Below are positions 1 to 7,542 of a DNA stretch of 64,000 nt, piece by piece. Position 1 is the first letter of the stretch. The number at the start of each line of letters is the position of its first letter. This DNA is from DASYTH01 sp035762905. Its GTDB lineage: Bacteria; Actinomycetota; Actinomycetes; Mycobacteriales; Pseudonocardiaceae. The notes under the pieces are model-generated. The model did no database searches and was not told the DNA's origin. It saw nothing but the letters and a program-made list of their open reading frames with translations. The position numbers and the translations under genes are program-made. The stretch lies in contig NZ_DASUCC010000130.1 in the NCBI RefSeq assembly GCF_035762905.1, positions 77,916 through 141,915 on the forward strand. The letters run 5' to 3'.

Positions 1-390
1 GTTGCCGCAGTTCGGGCACGGCACGGTGGACAGGTCGCCCTCGGCCAGCGCCGTCCCGGTGCGCGCGGCGAACTCCTCGGCGAGTTGGTCGGACCGGAAC
101 CGCCGGTGGCAGAAGGTGCACTCGACCAGCGGATCGTGGAACGCGGCGACGTGCCCGGAGGCCACCCACACCTGGCGCGGCAGGATCACCGAGGAGTCCA
201 GGCCGACCACGTCCTCGCGGCCCTGCACCATCGACTTCCACCAGGCGCGCTTGATGTTCTCCTTGAGCTCGACGCCGAGCGGGCCGTAGTCCCACGCCGA
301 CCGGGTCCCGCCGTAGATCTCCCCGCACGGATAGACGAATCCACGACGTTTGCACAGGCTGACTACGGTCTCGATACGGTCGGCAGGCAC
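1..390 (-). CDS. glyS: Glycine--tRNA ligase, N-terminal part (cut by window edge)
   Basis: Class II aminoacyl-tRNA synthetase that charges tRNA-Gly in the cytoplasm. Only the first 130 codons are inside the window and the frame runs off the left edge. Visible are the segment 'GGTRSAWDYGPLG' near residue 27, 'WVASGHVAAFHDPLVEC' around residues 70-86, and a Cys-rich insertion (CTFCHRR, then CPNCG at the edge) typical of the homodimeric Thermus/actinobacterial enzyme. The GTG start at 390 has GGAGAG just upstream (394-399). It diverges from the smtB-zur side, as in mycobacteria. Identification is firm; the C-terminal half is not seen. Confidence 0.95.
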   Translation of the reverse strand, partial: MPADRIETVVSLCKRRGFVYPCGEIYGGTRSAWDYGPLGVELKENIKRAWWKSMVQGREDVVGLDSSVILPRQVWVASGHVAAFHDPLVECTFCHRRFRSDQLAEEFAARTGTALAEGDLSTVPCPNCGN

Positions 391-493
391 GGGCTCTCCA
401 GGAATTGGGCCACCGGTGGCGGGGAAGATGCCAGATTACCTGCGCGCGGGACGCCCCGATCGAGGGATGTGCGGTCTGTAGCAGGATGAAGCC

Positions 494-778
494 GTGCCCC
501 GAGATCGACGTTCCAGCCGGACCAAACTGCTCGCCGGCGACGGGCCCCTGACGCGGGTGCCGCCGGTCGCCGCGTTTCTGGTGGTCACCGCGCTGTTCGT
601 GGTCGCCGTCGTGGTCCGGGGAGCGCTCGGCGCCGTCCTGCTCGGGATGCTGGCCCTTGGCGTCGGCGGGCTGCTCGCGGCCACCTGGGGCGTGCTCGCC
701 CCGGCGCAGCGGGCCGCGCGGGTGCTGATCCTGGCCGTGCTGGTCGCCGTGACCGTGTCCATGTTCCTGACGGCATAG
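494..778 (+). CDS. Small three-helix membrane protein (DUF6703-like)
   Basis: A 94-residue protein. A short basic N-terminus (RDRRSSRTK) is followed by three hydrophobic stretches at about 22-41, 45-62 and 73-92, so it is almost certainly an integral membrane protein. It resembles the actinobacterial family annotated as DUF6703, which has no known role. The GTG start at 494 has AGGAT about 8 nt upstream. It sits alone between glyS and the smtB promoter; the smtB -35 region overlaps its last codons. Family assignment is from memory of the sequence pattern; the membrane nature is seen directly. Confidence 0.7.
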   Translation: MPRDRRSSRTKLLAGDGPLTRVPPVAAFLVVTALFVVAVVVRGALGAVLLGMLALGVGGLLAATWGVLAPAQRAARVLILAVLVAVTVSMFLTA

Positions 779-794
779 GTCCGGCCCCTACACT
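767..794 (+). promoter_or_regulatory. Promoter of smtB-zur
   Basis: CTGACG at 767-772 and TACACT at 789-794, separated by 16 nt, fit a housekeeping -35/-10 pair placed 36 nt before the smtB start. The following stretch GTTGAACACGGTAAC (795-809) is a weak dyad that could be an autoregulatory operator, but it is too imperfect to call. Confidence 0.4.
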
Positions 795-830
795 GTTGAA
801 CACGGTAACCACTGCCGAACGGGAGAGACC

Positions 831-1202
831 GTGACCTCGGAAGCCGCCTCGCAGACGCTGCCGGCGGCCGACCACTCCCCGGACCGGCCCGCGGTCGCCC
901 CGGTCACCCGCCGGCCGGCCGCCACGCTTACCGCCGCCGGTGACCTGCTCCGCGCGCTCGCCGCGCCGGTGCGCATCGCCATCGTGCTCGAACTGCGCAC
1001 GGCGGACCGGTGCGTGCACGAGTTGGTGGACGCCCTCGGCGTGGCCCAGCCGCTGATCAGCCAGCACCTGCGGGTGCTCAAGGCGGTCGGCGTGGTGCAC
1101 GGCGAGCGGCACGGGCGCGAGGTGGTCTACCGCCTGGTCGACGAGCACCTCTCGCACATCGTCGTGGACGCGGTGGCGCACGCCGAGGAGGGCCGCCGGT
1201 GA
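831..1202 (+). CDS. smtB: ArsR/SmtB-family metal-sensing repressor
   Basis: A 123-residue winged-helix repressor. The HTH spans roughly residues 45-95 (VHELVDALGVAQPLISQHLRVLKA). The last helix carries D-x-H, then ten residues, then H-x2-E ('DEHLSHIVVDAVAHAEE'), a complete alpha5 zinc site as in SmtB/CzrA proteins, so zinc sensing is likely. The alanine-rich N-terminal 35 residues look disordered. The GTG start has GGGAG 6 nt upstream. It overlaps zur by 4 nt (GTGA), the same arrangement as Rv2358-Rv2359, where SmtB represses the operon until zinc is present. Confidence 0.88.
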   Translation: MTSEAASQTLPAADHSPDRPAVAPVTRRPAATLTAAGDLLRALAAPVRIAIVLELRTADRCVHELVDALGVAQPLISQHLRVLKAVGVVHGERHGREVVYRLVDEHLSHIVVDAVAHAEEGRR

Positions 1203-1615
1203 CGGCGGCCGACCGGTCCTCGCCGGTGGTGCCCGGCCGGCGGTCGACCCGGCAGCGCGCCGCGGTCGCCGACCTGCTCGAACAGACCACCGACTTCCGC
1301 TCCGCCCAGGAGCTGCACGAGGAGCTGCGCAAGCGGGGCCAGGGCATCGGGCTCACCACGGTGTACCGGACGCTGCAGTCGCTGGCCGACGCCGGCGAGA
1401 TCGACGTGCTGCGCACCGACTCCGGCGAGGCGGTCTACCGGCGCTGCTCGGAGCACCACCACCACCATCTGGTCTGCCGCACCTGCGGGCGGACCGTGGA
1501 GGTGGAGGGTCCGGCGGTGGAGCGCTGGGCCGAGCGGGTGGCCGCGGAGAACGGCTTCTCCGAGGTGAGCCATACGGTCGAGGTGTTCGGCACCTGCGCC
1601 GGTTGCACGACCTGA
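1199..1615 (+). CDS. zur: Zinc uptake regulator Zur (FUR family)
   Basis: A 138-residue FUR-family repressor. N-terminal winged helix: 'STRQRAAVADLLEQTTDFRSA' region, then 'GIGLTTVYRTLQSLADAG'. Dimerisation half: the H-rich 'EHHHHHLVCRTCG' and terminal 'FGTCAGC' give the two CxxC pairs of the structural zinc site. With zinc bound it would shut off zinc-import genes. The start is the GTG inside the smtB stop (4-nt overlap); longer in-frame openings upstream lie inside smtB. The pairing with an SmtB paralogue and divergent glyS is the mycobacterial order, supporting Zur over Fur or PerR. Confidence 0.92.
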   Translation: MTAADRSSPVVPGRRSTRQRAAVADLLEQTTDFRSAQELHEELRKRGQGIGLTTVYRTLQSLADAGEIDVLRTDSGEAVYRRCSEHHHHHLVCRTCGRTVEVEGPAVERWAERVAAENGFSEVSHTVEVFGTCAGCTT

Positions 1616-1654
1616 GGAACGTCACGCCCATCCGGCCGACGAACGTGACGTTCC
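1616..1654. terminator. Hairpin between convergent zur and bglC
   Basis: Perfect 11-bp inverted repeat GGAACGTCACG (1616-1626) / CGTGACGTTCC (1644-1654) with a 17-nt loop. It begins right after the zur stop and ends 10 nt before the bglC stop. Being symmetric, it can end transcription from both sides. No T-run is present, as is common in high-GC actinobacteria. Confidence 0.6.
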
Positions 1655-1664
1655 CCGCGAAGAC

Positions 1665-3089
1665 CTAGCCGGCCGCTCGCGGCAGGCCGTTGTCGGCGAT
1701 CACCTTGGAATACCAGCGGGCGCTCCGCTTGGGCGTGCGCAGCTGTGTGGTGTAGTCGACGTGCACGATGCCGAACCGCTTCGCGTATCCCTCGGCCCAC
1801 TCGAAGTTGTCGAGCAGGGACCAGTAGAAGTAGCCGCGCAGGTCGACGCCGTGCTCGATGGCGGTGTGCGCGGCCCGCAGGTGGGCGTCCAGGAACGCGA
1901 TCCGGTCCAGGTCGTTGATGGTGCCGTCGGCGTCGATGACGTCCCGGTAGGCGGCGCCGTTCTCGGTGATGTGCAGGGCGACCGGCGGGTACTCCTCGTG
2001 CAGCCGGACCAGCACGTCGACCAGTCCGGGCGGCTGCACCTCCCAGCCGCTGTCGGTGAGCGGCATGCCGCTGGACAGGAAGTCCACGTTGTCCACGCCG
2101 ATCCAGTCCGTCGGACCGGTCCGCGGCTCGCCGGCGGCGACCAGGTGCCCGCGGTAGTAGTTCACGCCGAGCAGGTCGAGCGGGGCCGAGATGAGGTCGA
2201 GGTCGCCCTCCTTGATGAGCTCGACCAGGCCGTACGGGGCCAGGTGCTCGACCATGTCCGGCGGATACTGACCGCACAGCACCGGGTCCAGGAAGATCCG
2301 GTTCTGCATGCCGTCCACCAGCCGCGCGACCTCCCGGTCGGCCGGCGAGTCCGGGTCGGCCGCGGCCACCGGGAACAGGTTGAGCGTCACACCGGCGTCG
2401 GCCTTCAGGGCCAGCTCGCGAACCGCGGCCATGCCGAGACCGTGGGCCAGCAACAGATGGTGCACGGCGGCCACCGCGGCCCGCGGCTCGGTGCGCCCGG
2501 GCGCGTGGATTCCGCTGGCATAGCCCAGAAACGCCGAGCACCACGGCTCGTTGAAGGTGGTGTAGACCGGAACCCGGTCACCGAGCCGGCGCAGCACCGC
2601 GTCGACGTAGTCGGCGTACCGGTAGGCGGTGTCCCGGTTGGTCCAGCCGCCGCGCTCCTCGAGCGCCTGCGGGAGATCCCAGTGGTAGAACGTCGCCCAC
2701 GGGGCGATGTTGTTCTCCAGCAACCGATCCACGAGTCGCTCGTAGAAGTCCAGCCCGCGCTGGTTGACCGCACCGCCGTCCGGCCGCACCCGCGGCCAGG
2801 CGATCGAGAACCGGTACGCGCCGAGCCCGAGCTCGGCCATCAGCGCCACGTCCCGCTCGTACTGGCGGTAGTGGTCGGTTGCCGGATCGCCGGTGTCCCC
2901 GGCCTTCACCGCCCCGGGTCGGCGGCAGAACTCGTCCCAGATGGAGTCCGACCGTCCGTCCACAGTGGTCGATCCCTCGATCTGGAAGGCCGCGGTGGCA
3001 GCACCCCAGACGAACCCCGGCGGGAATCTATGGGCTACCTCTTCCTCCACGTCCGATGTGGATCTGACCTCGTCTGGTATTACAGACAC
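1665..3089 (-). CDS. bglC: GH1 beta-glucosidase (cellobiase of the ceb operon)
   Basis: A 474-residue cytoplasmic glycoside hydrolase family 1 enzyme; normal length, no signal peptide. The barrel opens with 'FPPGFVWGAATAAFQIEG'. The acid/base is Glu181 in TFNEP and the nucleophile is Glu376 in ITENG; the substrate-site motif YHWDLP is at 135-140. It would cleave imported cellobiose and short cello-oligosaccharides to glucose. It is the last gene of the cebE-cebF-cebG-bglC operon, 3 nt after cebG. In Streptomyces the same order and the same CebR box define this gene as bglC. Substrate is inferred from context; the enzyme class is certain. Confidence 0.93.
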   Translation of the reverse strand: MSVIPDEVRSTSDVEEEVAHRFPPGFVWGAATAAFQIEGSTTVDGRSDSIWDEFCRRPGAVKAGDTGDPATDHYRQYERDVALMAELGLGAYRFSIAWPRVRPDGGAVNQRGLDFYERLVDRLLENNIAPWATFYHWDLPQALEERGGWTNRDTAYRYADYVDAVLRRLGDRVPVYTTFNEPWCSAFLGYASGIHAPGRTEPRAAVAAVHHLLLAHGLGMAAVRELALKADAGVTLNLFPVAAADPDSPADREVARLVDGMQNRIFLDPVLCGQYPPDMVEHLAPYGLVELIKEGDLDLISAPLDLLGVNYYRGHLVAAGEPRTGPTDWIGVDNVDFLSSGMPLTDSGWEVQPPGLVDVLVRLHEEYPPVALHITENGAAYRDVIDADGTINDLDRIAFLDAHLRAAHTAIEHGVDLRGYFYWSLLDNFEWAEGYAKRFGIVHVDYTTQLRTPKRSARWYSKVIADNGLPRAAG

Positions 3090-3092
3090 TTC

Positions 3093-3971
3093 TCACCCCT
3101 TCACGGCGCCATGCATGATCCCGGCCACGATCTGGCGGCCGAGCAGGATCAGAATGATCAAGATCGGGATGGTGGCCAGCGTCGTGCCGGCGAGCACCAA
3201 CGAGTAGTCGACGTAGTAGCCGCTCTGCAGCTTCTCCAATGCGACCTGCACCGTCGGGTTCTCGGCGTTGAGCACGATCAGGGGCCACATGAAGTCGTTC
3301 CACGAAGTCATGAACACGAACATGGCCAGGAACGCGGCGGCCGGCCGAACCGCGGGCAGGCACACGTGCCAGTACACGCGGATCATGCTGCAACCGTCCA
3401 CCCTGGCCGCTTCGATCAGCTCGTAGGGCAGCACCTGCGCGGTGTACTGCCGCATCCAGAACACGCCGACCGCGGTGACCAGGTTGGGCACCATCACGGC
3501 CCACAGGGTTCCGGTCCAGCCGAAGTCGGACATGGCGATGTAGAGGGGAATGATGCCGAGCTGGGTCGGCACGGCGAGCGTGGCGACCACGAACAGGAAC
3601 AATCCGTTGCGGCCGCGGAACCGCAGTTTGGCGAACGCGAACCCCGCGAGGGTGGAGAAGAAGACCGTGGTCAGTGTGACCACCCCGCCGACGATCACAC
3701 TGTTGCCGAGGGCCTTCCAGAAGGGCACCGTGTCGAACACCCGGCTGGCGTTGGCGAAGAAGTTCCCACCGGGCAGCAACGGTGGAATCTGCTCGGTCAG
3801 CATTCCCGAGTCCCGGCTGGCCACCAGGAACGACCAGTAGATCGGGAACGCCGAACCGAGCAGGAACGCGATCAACAGGCCGTAGACCCAGAACCGCGCC
3901 CGCTGGTCTCCGAATCCCCGGCGCCCCCGCCGCACCGGGGCCCGCCTGTCGGGGACTGTCAGCGCGGTCAT
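3093..3971 (-). CDS. cebG: Cellobiose/cello-oligosaccharide ABC permease (MalG type)
   Basis: A 292-residue inner-membrane permease with about six hydrophobic segments. The EAA loop 'YELIEAARVDGCSMIRVYW' near residues 185-203 contacts the ATPase. The C-terminus 'IVAGIMHGAVKG' is the classic MalG-family ending for CUT1 sugar importers. Its ATG lies within the cebF stop (4-nt ATGA overlap), implying coupled translation. No ATPase is encoded here, so it must use a shared MsiK-type ATPase encoded elsewhere, as known for ceb systems. Confidence 0.88.
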   Translation of the reverse strand: MTALTVPDRRAPVRRGRRGFGDQRARFWVYGLLIAFLLGSAFPIYWSFLVASRDSGMLTEQIPPLLPGGNFFANASRVFDTVPFWKALGNSVIVGGVVTLTTVFFSTLAGFAFAKLRFRGRNGLFLFVVATLAVPTQLGIIPLYIAMSDFGWTGTLWAVMVPNLVTAVGVFWMRQYTAQVLPYELIEAARVDGCSMIRVYWHVCLPAVRPAAAFLAMFVFMTSWNDFMWPLIVLNAENPTVQVALEKLQSGYYVDYSLVLAGTTLATIPILIILILLGRQIVAGIMHGAVKG

Positions 3972-4960
3972 CGGTCCGCCTCACCTGATGCGGCCAACCT
4001 TCTGGTCAACAGGAAGTTGGCTATCGCGAAAATGATGATCACCAGGAACAGCATCCAGGCGATCGCCGAGGCGTAGCCCAGGTCCTGGAACTGGAAACCG
4101 GACTGGTACAGGTACAGCGTCACGGTCTGGAACTGGTTCTGGGCTCCGCCGTTGCTCGAGCCCGGCAGCTCGGAGAACAGCTTGGGCTCGGTGAAGATCT
4201 GCAACCCGCCGATCGTCGAGGTGATCACCACGAAGATCAGCGTCGGGCGCAGCAGCGGCAGCACCACGCTGAAGAACCGGCGGGCGGCGCCCGCCCCGTC
4301 CATCACCGCGGCCTCGATCAGGTCCCGGGGTATGGCCTGCATCGCGGCCAGCACGATCAGCGTGTTGTATCCGGTCCACCGCCAGTTCACCATCATCGCG
4401 ATGGCGACGTGGCTGGCGAACCGGTCGTTCTGCCAGTTGACCGGGTCCAGCCCCAGGATCTCCAGGGTGTTGTTGACCAGGCCGAACTGGACGCCGAACA
4501 GGTTGCCGAAGATGATTCCGACCGCCACCAGGCTGGCCACGTACGGCAGCAGCACGCCGACCCGCCACCCGGTGCTGGCCCGCAGGTTGGTGTTCAGCAG
4601 CGCGGCGAGCAGCACCGCGATGATGACCTGGGGGATGCTGGAGAGCAGGAAGATGCTGATCGTGTTGACCAGCGAGTTCCAGAACTGCGCGTCACCGAAC
4701 AGCTCCGTGTAGTTCTCCAGCCCGATGAACGTGCCGGTCTCGTCGAGCAGTTCCCAGTCGAACAACGACACGTAGGCCGTGAACAGCAGCGGGAACAGCC
4801 CGGTGATGGCGAAGAGGATGAAGAACGGCGAGATGTAGAGCCACGGAGCGATCTTGACGTCCGCGATGCTCAACCGCTGCCGCAGGGTGAGCTTGGTGGG
4901 CGGTCTCGGGGGCGCCGGCGATGCCGGTGGCGACACCGGTCTGGCAATCGTTTCCGACAT
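3968..4960 (-). CDS. cebF: Cellobiose/cello-oligosaccharide ABC permease (MalF type)
   Basis: A 330-residue CUT1 permease. A proline-rich cytoplasmic N-terminus (about 25 residues) precedes the first helix 'APWLYISPFFILFAITGLFP'. The EAA loop 'PRDLIEAAVMDGAGAARRFF' lies near residues 210-230. It pairs with the MalG-type partner, which it overlaps by 4 nt. An 83-nt gap with a strong hairpin separates it from the binding-protein gene upstream, so permease expression is probably lower than that of the lipoprotein. Confidence 0.88.
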   Translation of the reverse strand: MSETIARPVSPPASPAPPRPPTKLTLRQRLSIADVKIAPWLYISPFFILFAITGLFPLLFTAYVSLFDWELLDETGTFIGLENYTELFGDAQFWNSLVNTISIFLLSSIPQVIIAVLLAALLNTNLRASTGWRVGVLLPYVASLVAVGIIFGNLFGVQFGLVNNTLEILGLDPVNWQNDRFASHVAIAMMVNWRWTGYNTLIVLAAMQAIPRDLIEAAVMDGAGAARRFFSVVLPLLRPTLIFVVITSTIGGLQIFTEPKLFSELPGSSNGGAQNQFQTVTLYLYQSGFQFQDLGYASAIAWMLFLVIIIFAIANFLLTRRLAASGEADR

Positions 4961-4991
4961 GCCACTCCCTCAGGGCGTGCGTGCGTGGCTT

Positions 4992-5035
4992 CGCGCCCGG
5001 TTCGGCGGGAACAACCCCCAGCCGAACCGGGCGCG
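4992..5035. terminator. Intra-operon hairpin between cebE and cebF
   Basis: Perfect 15-bp inverted repeat CGCGCCCGGTTCGGC (4992-5006) / GCCGAACCGGGCGCG (5021-5035) with a 14-nt loop. It starts 8 nt after the cebE stop codon in the transcribed direction. Such hairpins behind binding-protein genes commonly act as partial terminators or mRNA stabilisers. No T-run, so readthrough into cebF is expected. Confidence 0.65.
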
Positions 5036-5043
5036 ACGATCCA

Positions 5044-6345
5044 CTACCTGGCGATTCGCTTGGCGGCGTCGACCGCCTGCTTCCAACCATCCTCCGGAGA
5101 TGCGCCCTGCTCAACAGCCTGCAAAGCCGGGCTGGTCGCGTTCTCCTGGATCTGGCCGTCGCCAGGGCCCTTGTACTGCGCCGGGCCGACCTTCTGGGCC
5201 ATCTTCGCGAACAGCTCGCCGTCCTTGATGCCACCGAAGTACGGGTTGGTGGTGGACAGCAGCTCGCCCGCCTCGAGGGCCTTGACCTGACTCGGGAAGG
5301 TGCCCTTCGCCTTGAACGCCTTGATCTGCTGCTCGGGCGCGGTCAGCCACGCGGCGAGCTCTGCGGCCTCCTTGGGGTGCTTGCTCTGCTTGGGCACGGA
5401 CAGGTACGAGCCGCCCCAGTTCCCGCCGCCGTTGGGGAAGGCGTCGGTGACGGCCCACTTGCCCTCGTTCTCGGGGCCGGCCTGGCCCTTGATGACACCG
5501 AGCATCCAGGCCGGGCACGTCTTGGTGGCGAACGCGCCGGTCTTGAAGCCGCTGTTCCACTCGTTGCTGAACGCCGCGAGCTTGGCGGTCTGGCCACGGG
5601 CGCCGGCCGCGGTCACCTTGTCCCAGTTCTTCTTGATGTCGGCGTTTTCCTCGATGACCAGCTTGTCGTCCTTGTTGACGTAGCCGACCGGCAGCTGGTT
5701 CTGCATCGCGTTGAAGATCTGCGAGTTGCTGTCGTACCACGCCTTGCCGGTGGCCTTGACGTAGGTGTCACCGGCCTGGAAGAACGAGTCCCAGGTCGCG
5801 AACAGAGGCTTGACCGCCTCCGGCTCGAACGGCATGCCGGCCGCCTGGAGCAGGTCCTTGCGGTAGCACATGGCCAGCGGACCGATGTCGGTGCCGTAGC
5901 CGATCAGGGTGCCGTCCTTGGCCTTGGCCGCGTCGTACTTCCAGCCCAGCCAGCGGTCCTTGGTGACGTCCTTCGGGCCGATCTCCTCGAGGTTGTTGAA
6001 CAGCTGCGGCTTGCTCAACACGTCCGACAGGTGGCCCTCCTCGACGGCCGAGACGTCGTACGCACCGGAGCCGCCGGCCAACTTGGTCAGCAGGGCCTCG
6101 TGGTACGGACCGCCCTGACCGACCTTGTCGTGCTTGATCTTGATGTTGGAGTGCATACCCTCGTACTCCTTGATCAAGTCCTCGTAGCCGAACTCGCCGA
6201 AGGTGCCGAGGGTGAGCTCGATGTTCTCGTTACTCGAAGTGGTGCCGGAGCCGCCAGCGCTATCGTCGCCACCGCAACCCGCCAATGAGCCGGCGGTGAC
6301 TAGGGCGATCGCGCCGATGAACGCCCTTTGTAGCTGTTGTCGCAC
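5044..6345 (-). CDS. cebE: Cellobiose-binding lipoprotein of the ceb ABC importer
   Basis: A 433-residue extracellular sugar-binding protein (type 1 SBP). A lipoprotein signal peptide ends in the lipobox LAGC with Cys24 as the lipidation site, then a Gly/Ser linker. The mature start 'IELTLGTFGEFGYEDLIKEY' is typical of CebE-like proteins; 'PNGGGNWGGSYLSVP' sits in the C-terminal lobe. The GTG start at 6345 has AAGGGG 6 nt upstream. It is first in the operon and diverges from cebR; a perfect CebR box lies 30-45 nt upstream. Substrate (cellobiose/cellotriose) is inferred from the operator and operon. Confidence 0.88.
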   Translation of the reverse strand: MRQQLQRAFIGAIALVTAGSLAGCGGDDSAGGSGTTSSNENIELTLGTFGEFGYEDLIKEYEGMHSNIKIKHDKVGQGGPYHEALLTKLAGGSGAYDVSAVEEGHLSDVLSKPQLFNNLEEIGPKDVTKDRWLGWKYDAAKAKDGTLIGYGTDIGPLAMCYRKDLLQAAGMPFEPEAVKPLFATWDSFFQAGDTYVKATGKAWYDSNSQIFNAMQNQLPVGYVNKDDKLVIEENADIKKNWDKVTAAGARGQTAKLAAFSNEWNSGFKTGAFATKTCPAWMLGVIKGQAGPENEGKWAVTDAFPNGGGNWGGSYLSVPKQSKHPKEAAELAAWLTAPEQQIKAFKAKGTFPSQVKALEAGELLSTTNPYFGGIKDGELFAKMAQKVGPAQYKGPGDGQIQENATSPALQAVEQGASPEDGWKQAVDAAKRIAR

Positions 6346-6374
6346 GTCAAACCCCTTGCTGACGAGTGGGGACT

Positions 6375-6390
6375 CTGGGAGCGCTCCCAG
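6375..6390. promoter_or_regulatory. CebR operator in the cebE leader
   Basis: A 16-nt perfect palindrome whose core TGGGAGCGCTCCCA (6376-6389) is identical to the CebR box known from Streptomyces. It lies downstream of the cebE -10 element and 30 nt before the start codon, so bound repressor would block elongation or promoter escape. Repression is expected to be relieved by cello-oligosaccharides. Confidence 0.88.
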
Positions 6391-6404
6391 AATTTGTGCC
6401 GCCG

Positions 6405-6433
6405 AGTCTCGCCCTGACCACCTCTTATGTCAA
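6405..6433 (-). promoter_or_regulatory. Promoter of cebEFG-bglC
   Basis: On the minus strand a consensus TTGACA (complement at 6428-6433) is followed after 17 nt by GAGACT (complement at 6405-6410). Transcription would start near 6398 and run straight into the CebR box. The -10 hexamer is weak but the spacing is ideal. Confidence 0.5.
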
Positions 6434-6463
6434 GACGTTGTGCATGTTGTGTTACGGCTTCGT

Positions 6464-6491
6464 TTGAGAGCGCTCCCAGATCCGGTAGGCT
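6464..6491 (+). promoter_or_regulatory. Leaderless promoter of cebR
   Basis: TTGAGA (6464-6469), 16-nt spacer, TAGGCT (6486-6491), then 7 nt to the GTG at 6499. This spacing implies a leaderless transcript. The CebR half-variant box covers the -35 and spacer, so the repressor would control its own gene. Confidence 0.55.
6465..6478. promoter_or_regulatory. CebR operator at cebR promoter
   Basis: TGAGAGCGCTCCCA differs from the perfect box at 6376-6389 by one base (G to A at position 3). It overlaps the cebR -35 element and spacer, pointing to autorepression with somewhat weaker affinity than at cebE. Confidence 0.78.
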
Positions 6492-6498
6492 CCTGTCC

Positions 6499-7530
6499 GT
6501 GGCAGCCGGACCCAGCCAGGACGAACGCCCCACTCTCGAGGACGTCGCAGCATATGCTGGCGTCTCGCGATCGACCGCGTCGAGGGCGCTCAACGACGAC
6601 GCCTACGTCAGCAGCCGGTCGCGCGAGGTGGTGCTCGCGGCCGCGGCGGCGCTCGGCTACTCACCGAACCAGGCCGCCCGGTCGCTGGTCACCAAGCGAA
6701 CCGGGGCGGTGGCCCTGGTGCTGTCCGAGCCCGAGTCAAAAGTACTCGATGACCCGTACTTCGCCGCGATCATGCACGGCGCGTTTCGCGAGTTGACCGC
6801 GGCCGGCATGCAGATGCTGCTGATGTTCGTCGACACCCGGGACGACGTGCCGCGCACCATCCGGTTCCTCGAGGGCGGCCACGTGGACGGCGCCCTCGTC
6901 GTCGCCCCGCACAAGGGCGACCCGCTGCCCACCGCGCTGCGGCTGCTGCGGCTGCCGGTGGTGTTCGGCGGCCGGCCCGGCACGATCAGCCGCGGCATCC
7001 ACACCGTGGACTTCGACAACCAGGGCGGCGCCCGGATGGCCGTCGAGCACCTGCTCGGCATCGGCCGGACCCGGATCGCCACGGTGACCGGGCCGCTGGA
7101 CCACCCCGCGGCACGGGACCGGCTCACCGGCTGGGAGGACGCGCTGGTCGCGGCCGGGCTGCGCATCGAGGCGATGTCCGAGTCCGGCGACTTCACTCTG
7201 GAGGGCGGCGAGCGGGCGATGCGCTGCCTGCTGCACCGCGCGCCCGACCTGGACGCGGTGTTCGCGGCCAGCGACCCGATGGCGGCCGGCGCGATGCGCG
7301 CCCTGATCGCCGCCGGCCGGCAGATCCCGCAGGACGTGGCCGTGGTCGGGTTCGACGACCATCCGACCCTGGCCCCCGCGATGAACCCGCCGCTCACCTC
7401 GATCCACCAGGACCCGCGCGAGCAGATCGGCAACATGGTGCGCACCCTGATCGCCCTGCTGGCCGGCGACCCGGTCCGGCCGGGAACCAAGATCCTCCCG
7501 GTGTCCATCGCCCGGCGCGGCTCGGCGTAG
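6499..7530 (+). CDS. cebR: LacI-family repressor CebR
   Basis: A 343-residue LacI/GalR repressor. The N-terminal HTH 'TLEDVAAYAGVSRSTASRAL' is followed by a hinge helix ('SPNQAARSLVTKRTG') and a periplasmic-binding-protein-like effector domain ending in 'VGFDDHPTLAPAMNPPLTSI'. The preferred start is GTG 6499, 7 nt after a TAGGCT -10; an ATG at 6427 in frame would lie upstream of the promoter and operator, so it is rejected. It diverges from cebEFG-bglC and has CebR boxes on both sides of the intergenic region, the arrangement known for Streptomyces CebR. Effector inferred: cellobiose/cellotriose. Confidence 0.9.
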   Translation: MAAGPSQDERPTLEDVAAYAGVSRSTASRALNDDAYVSSRSREVVLAAAAALGYSPNQAARSLVTKRTGAVALVLSEPESKVLDDPYFAAIMHGAFRELTAAGMQMLLMFVDTRDDVPRTIRFLEGGHVDGALVVAPHKGDPLPTALRLLRLPVVFGGRPGTISRGIHTVDFDNQGGARMAVEHLLGIGRTRIATVTGPLDHPAARDRLTGWEDALVAAGLRIEAMSESGDFTLEGGERAMRCLLHRAPDLDAVFAASDPMAAGAMRALIAAGRQIPQDVAVVGFDDHPTLAPAMNPPLTSIHQDPREQIGNMVRTLIALLAGDPVRPGTKILPVSIARRGSA

Positions 7531-7542
7531 GCCGGCACCTGC

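Noticed and set aside
795..830. Zur or SmtB operator before smtB
   Set aside because: Only a weak dyad (GTTGAACACGGTAAC); not close enough to known boxes to report.
1761..4076. Long plus-strand frame (771 codons) over bglC-cebG
   Set aside because: Antisense shadow of strongly conserved enzyme and permease genes; composition is His/Gln/Val-rich nonsense with no domain.
6427..6498. Upstream ATG start for cebR
   Set aside because: It would lie before the -35/-10 and CebR box, and adds residues unlike LacI N-termini.
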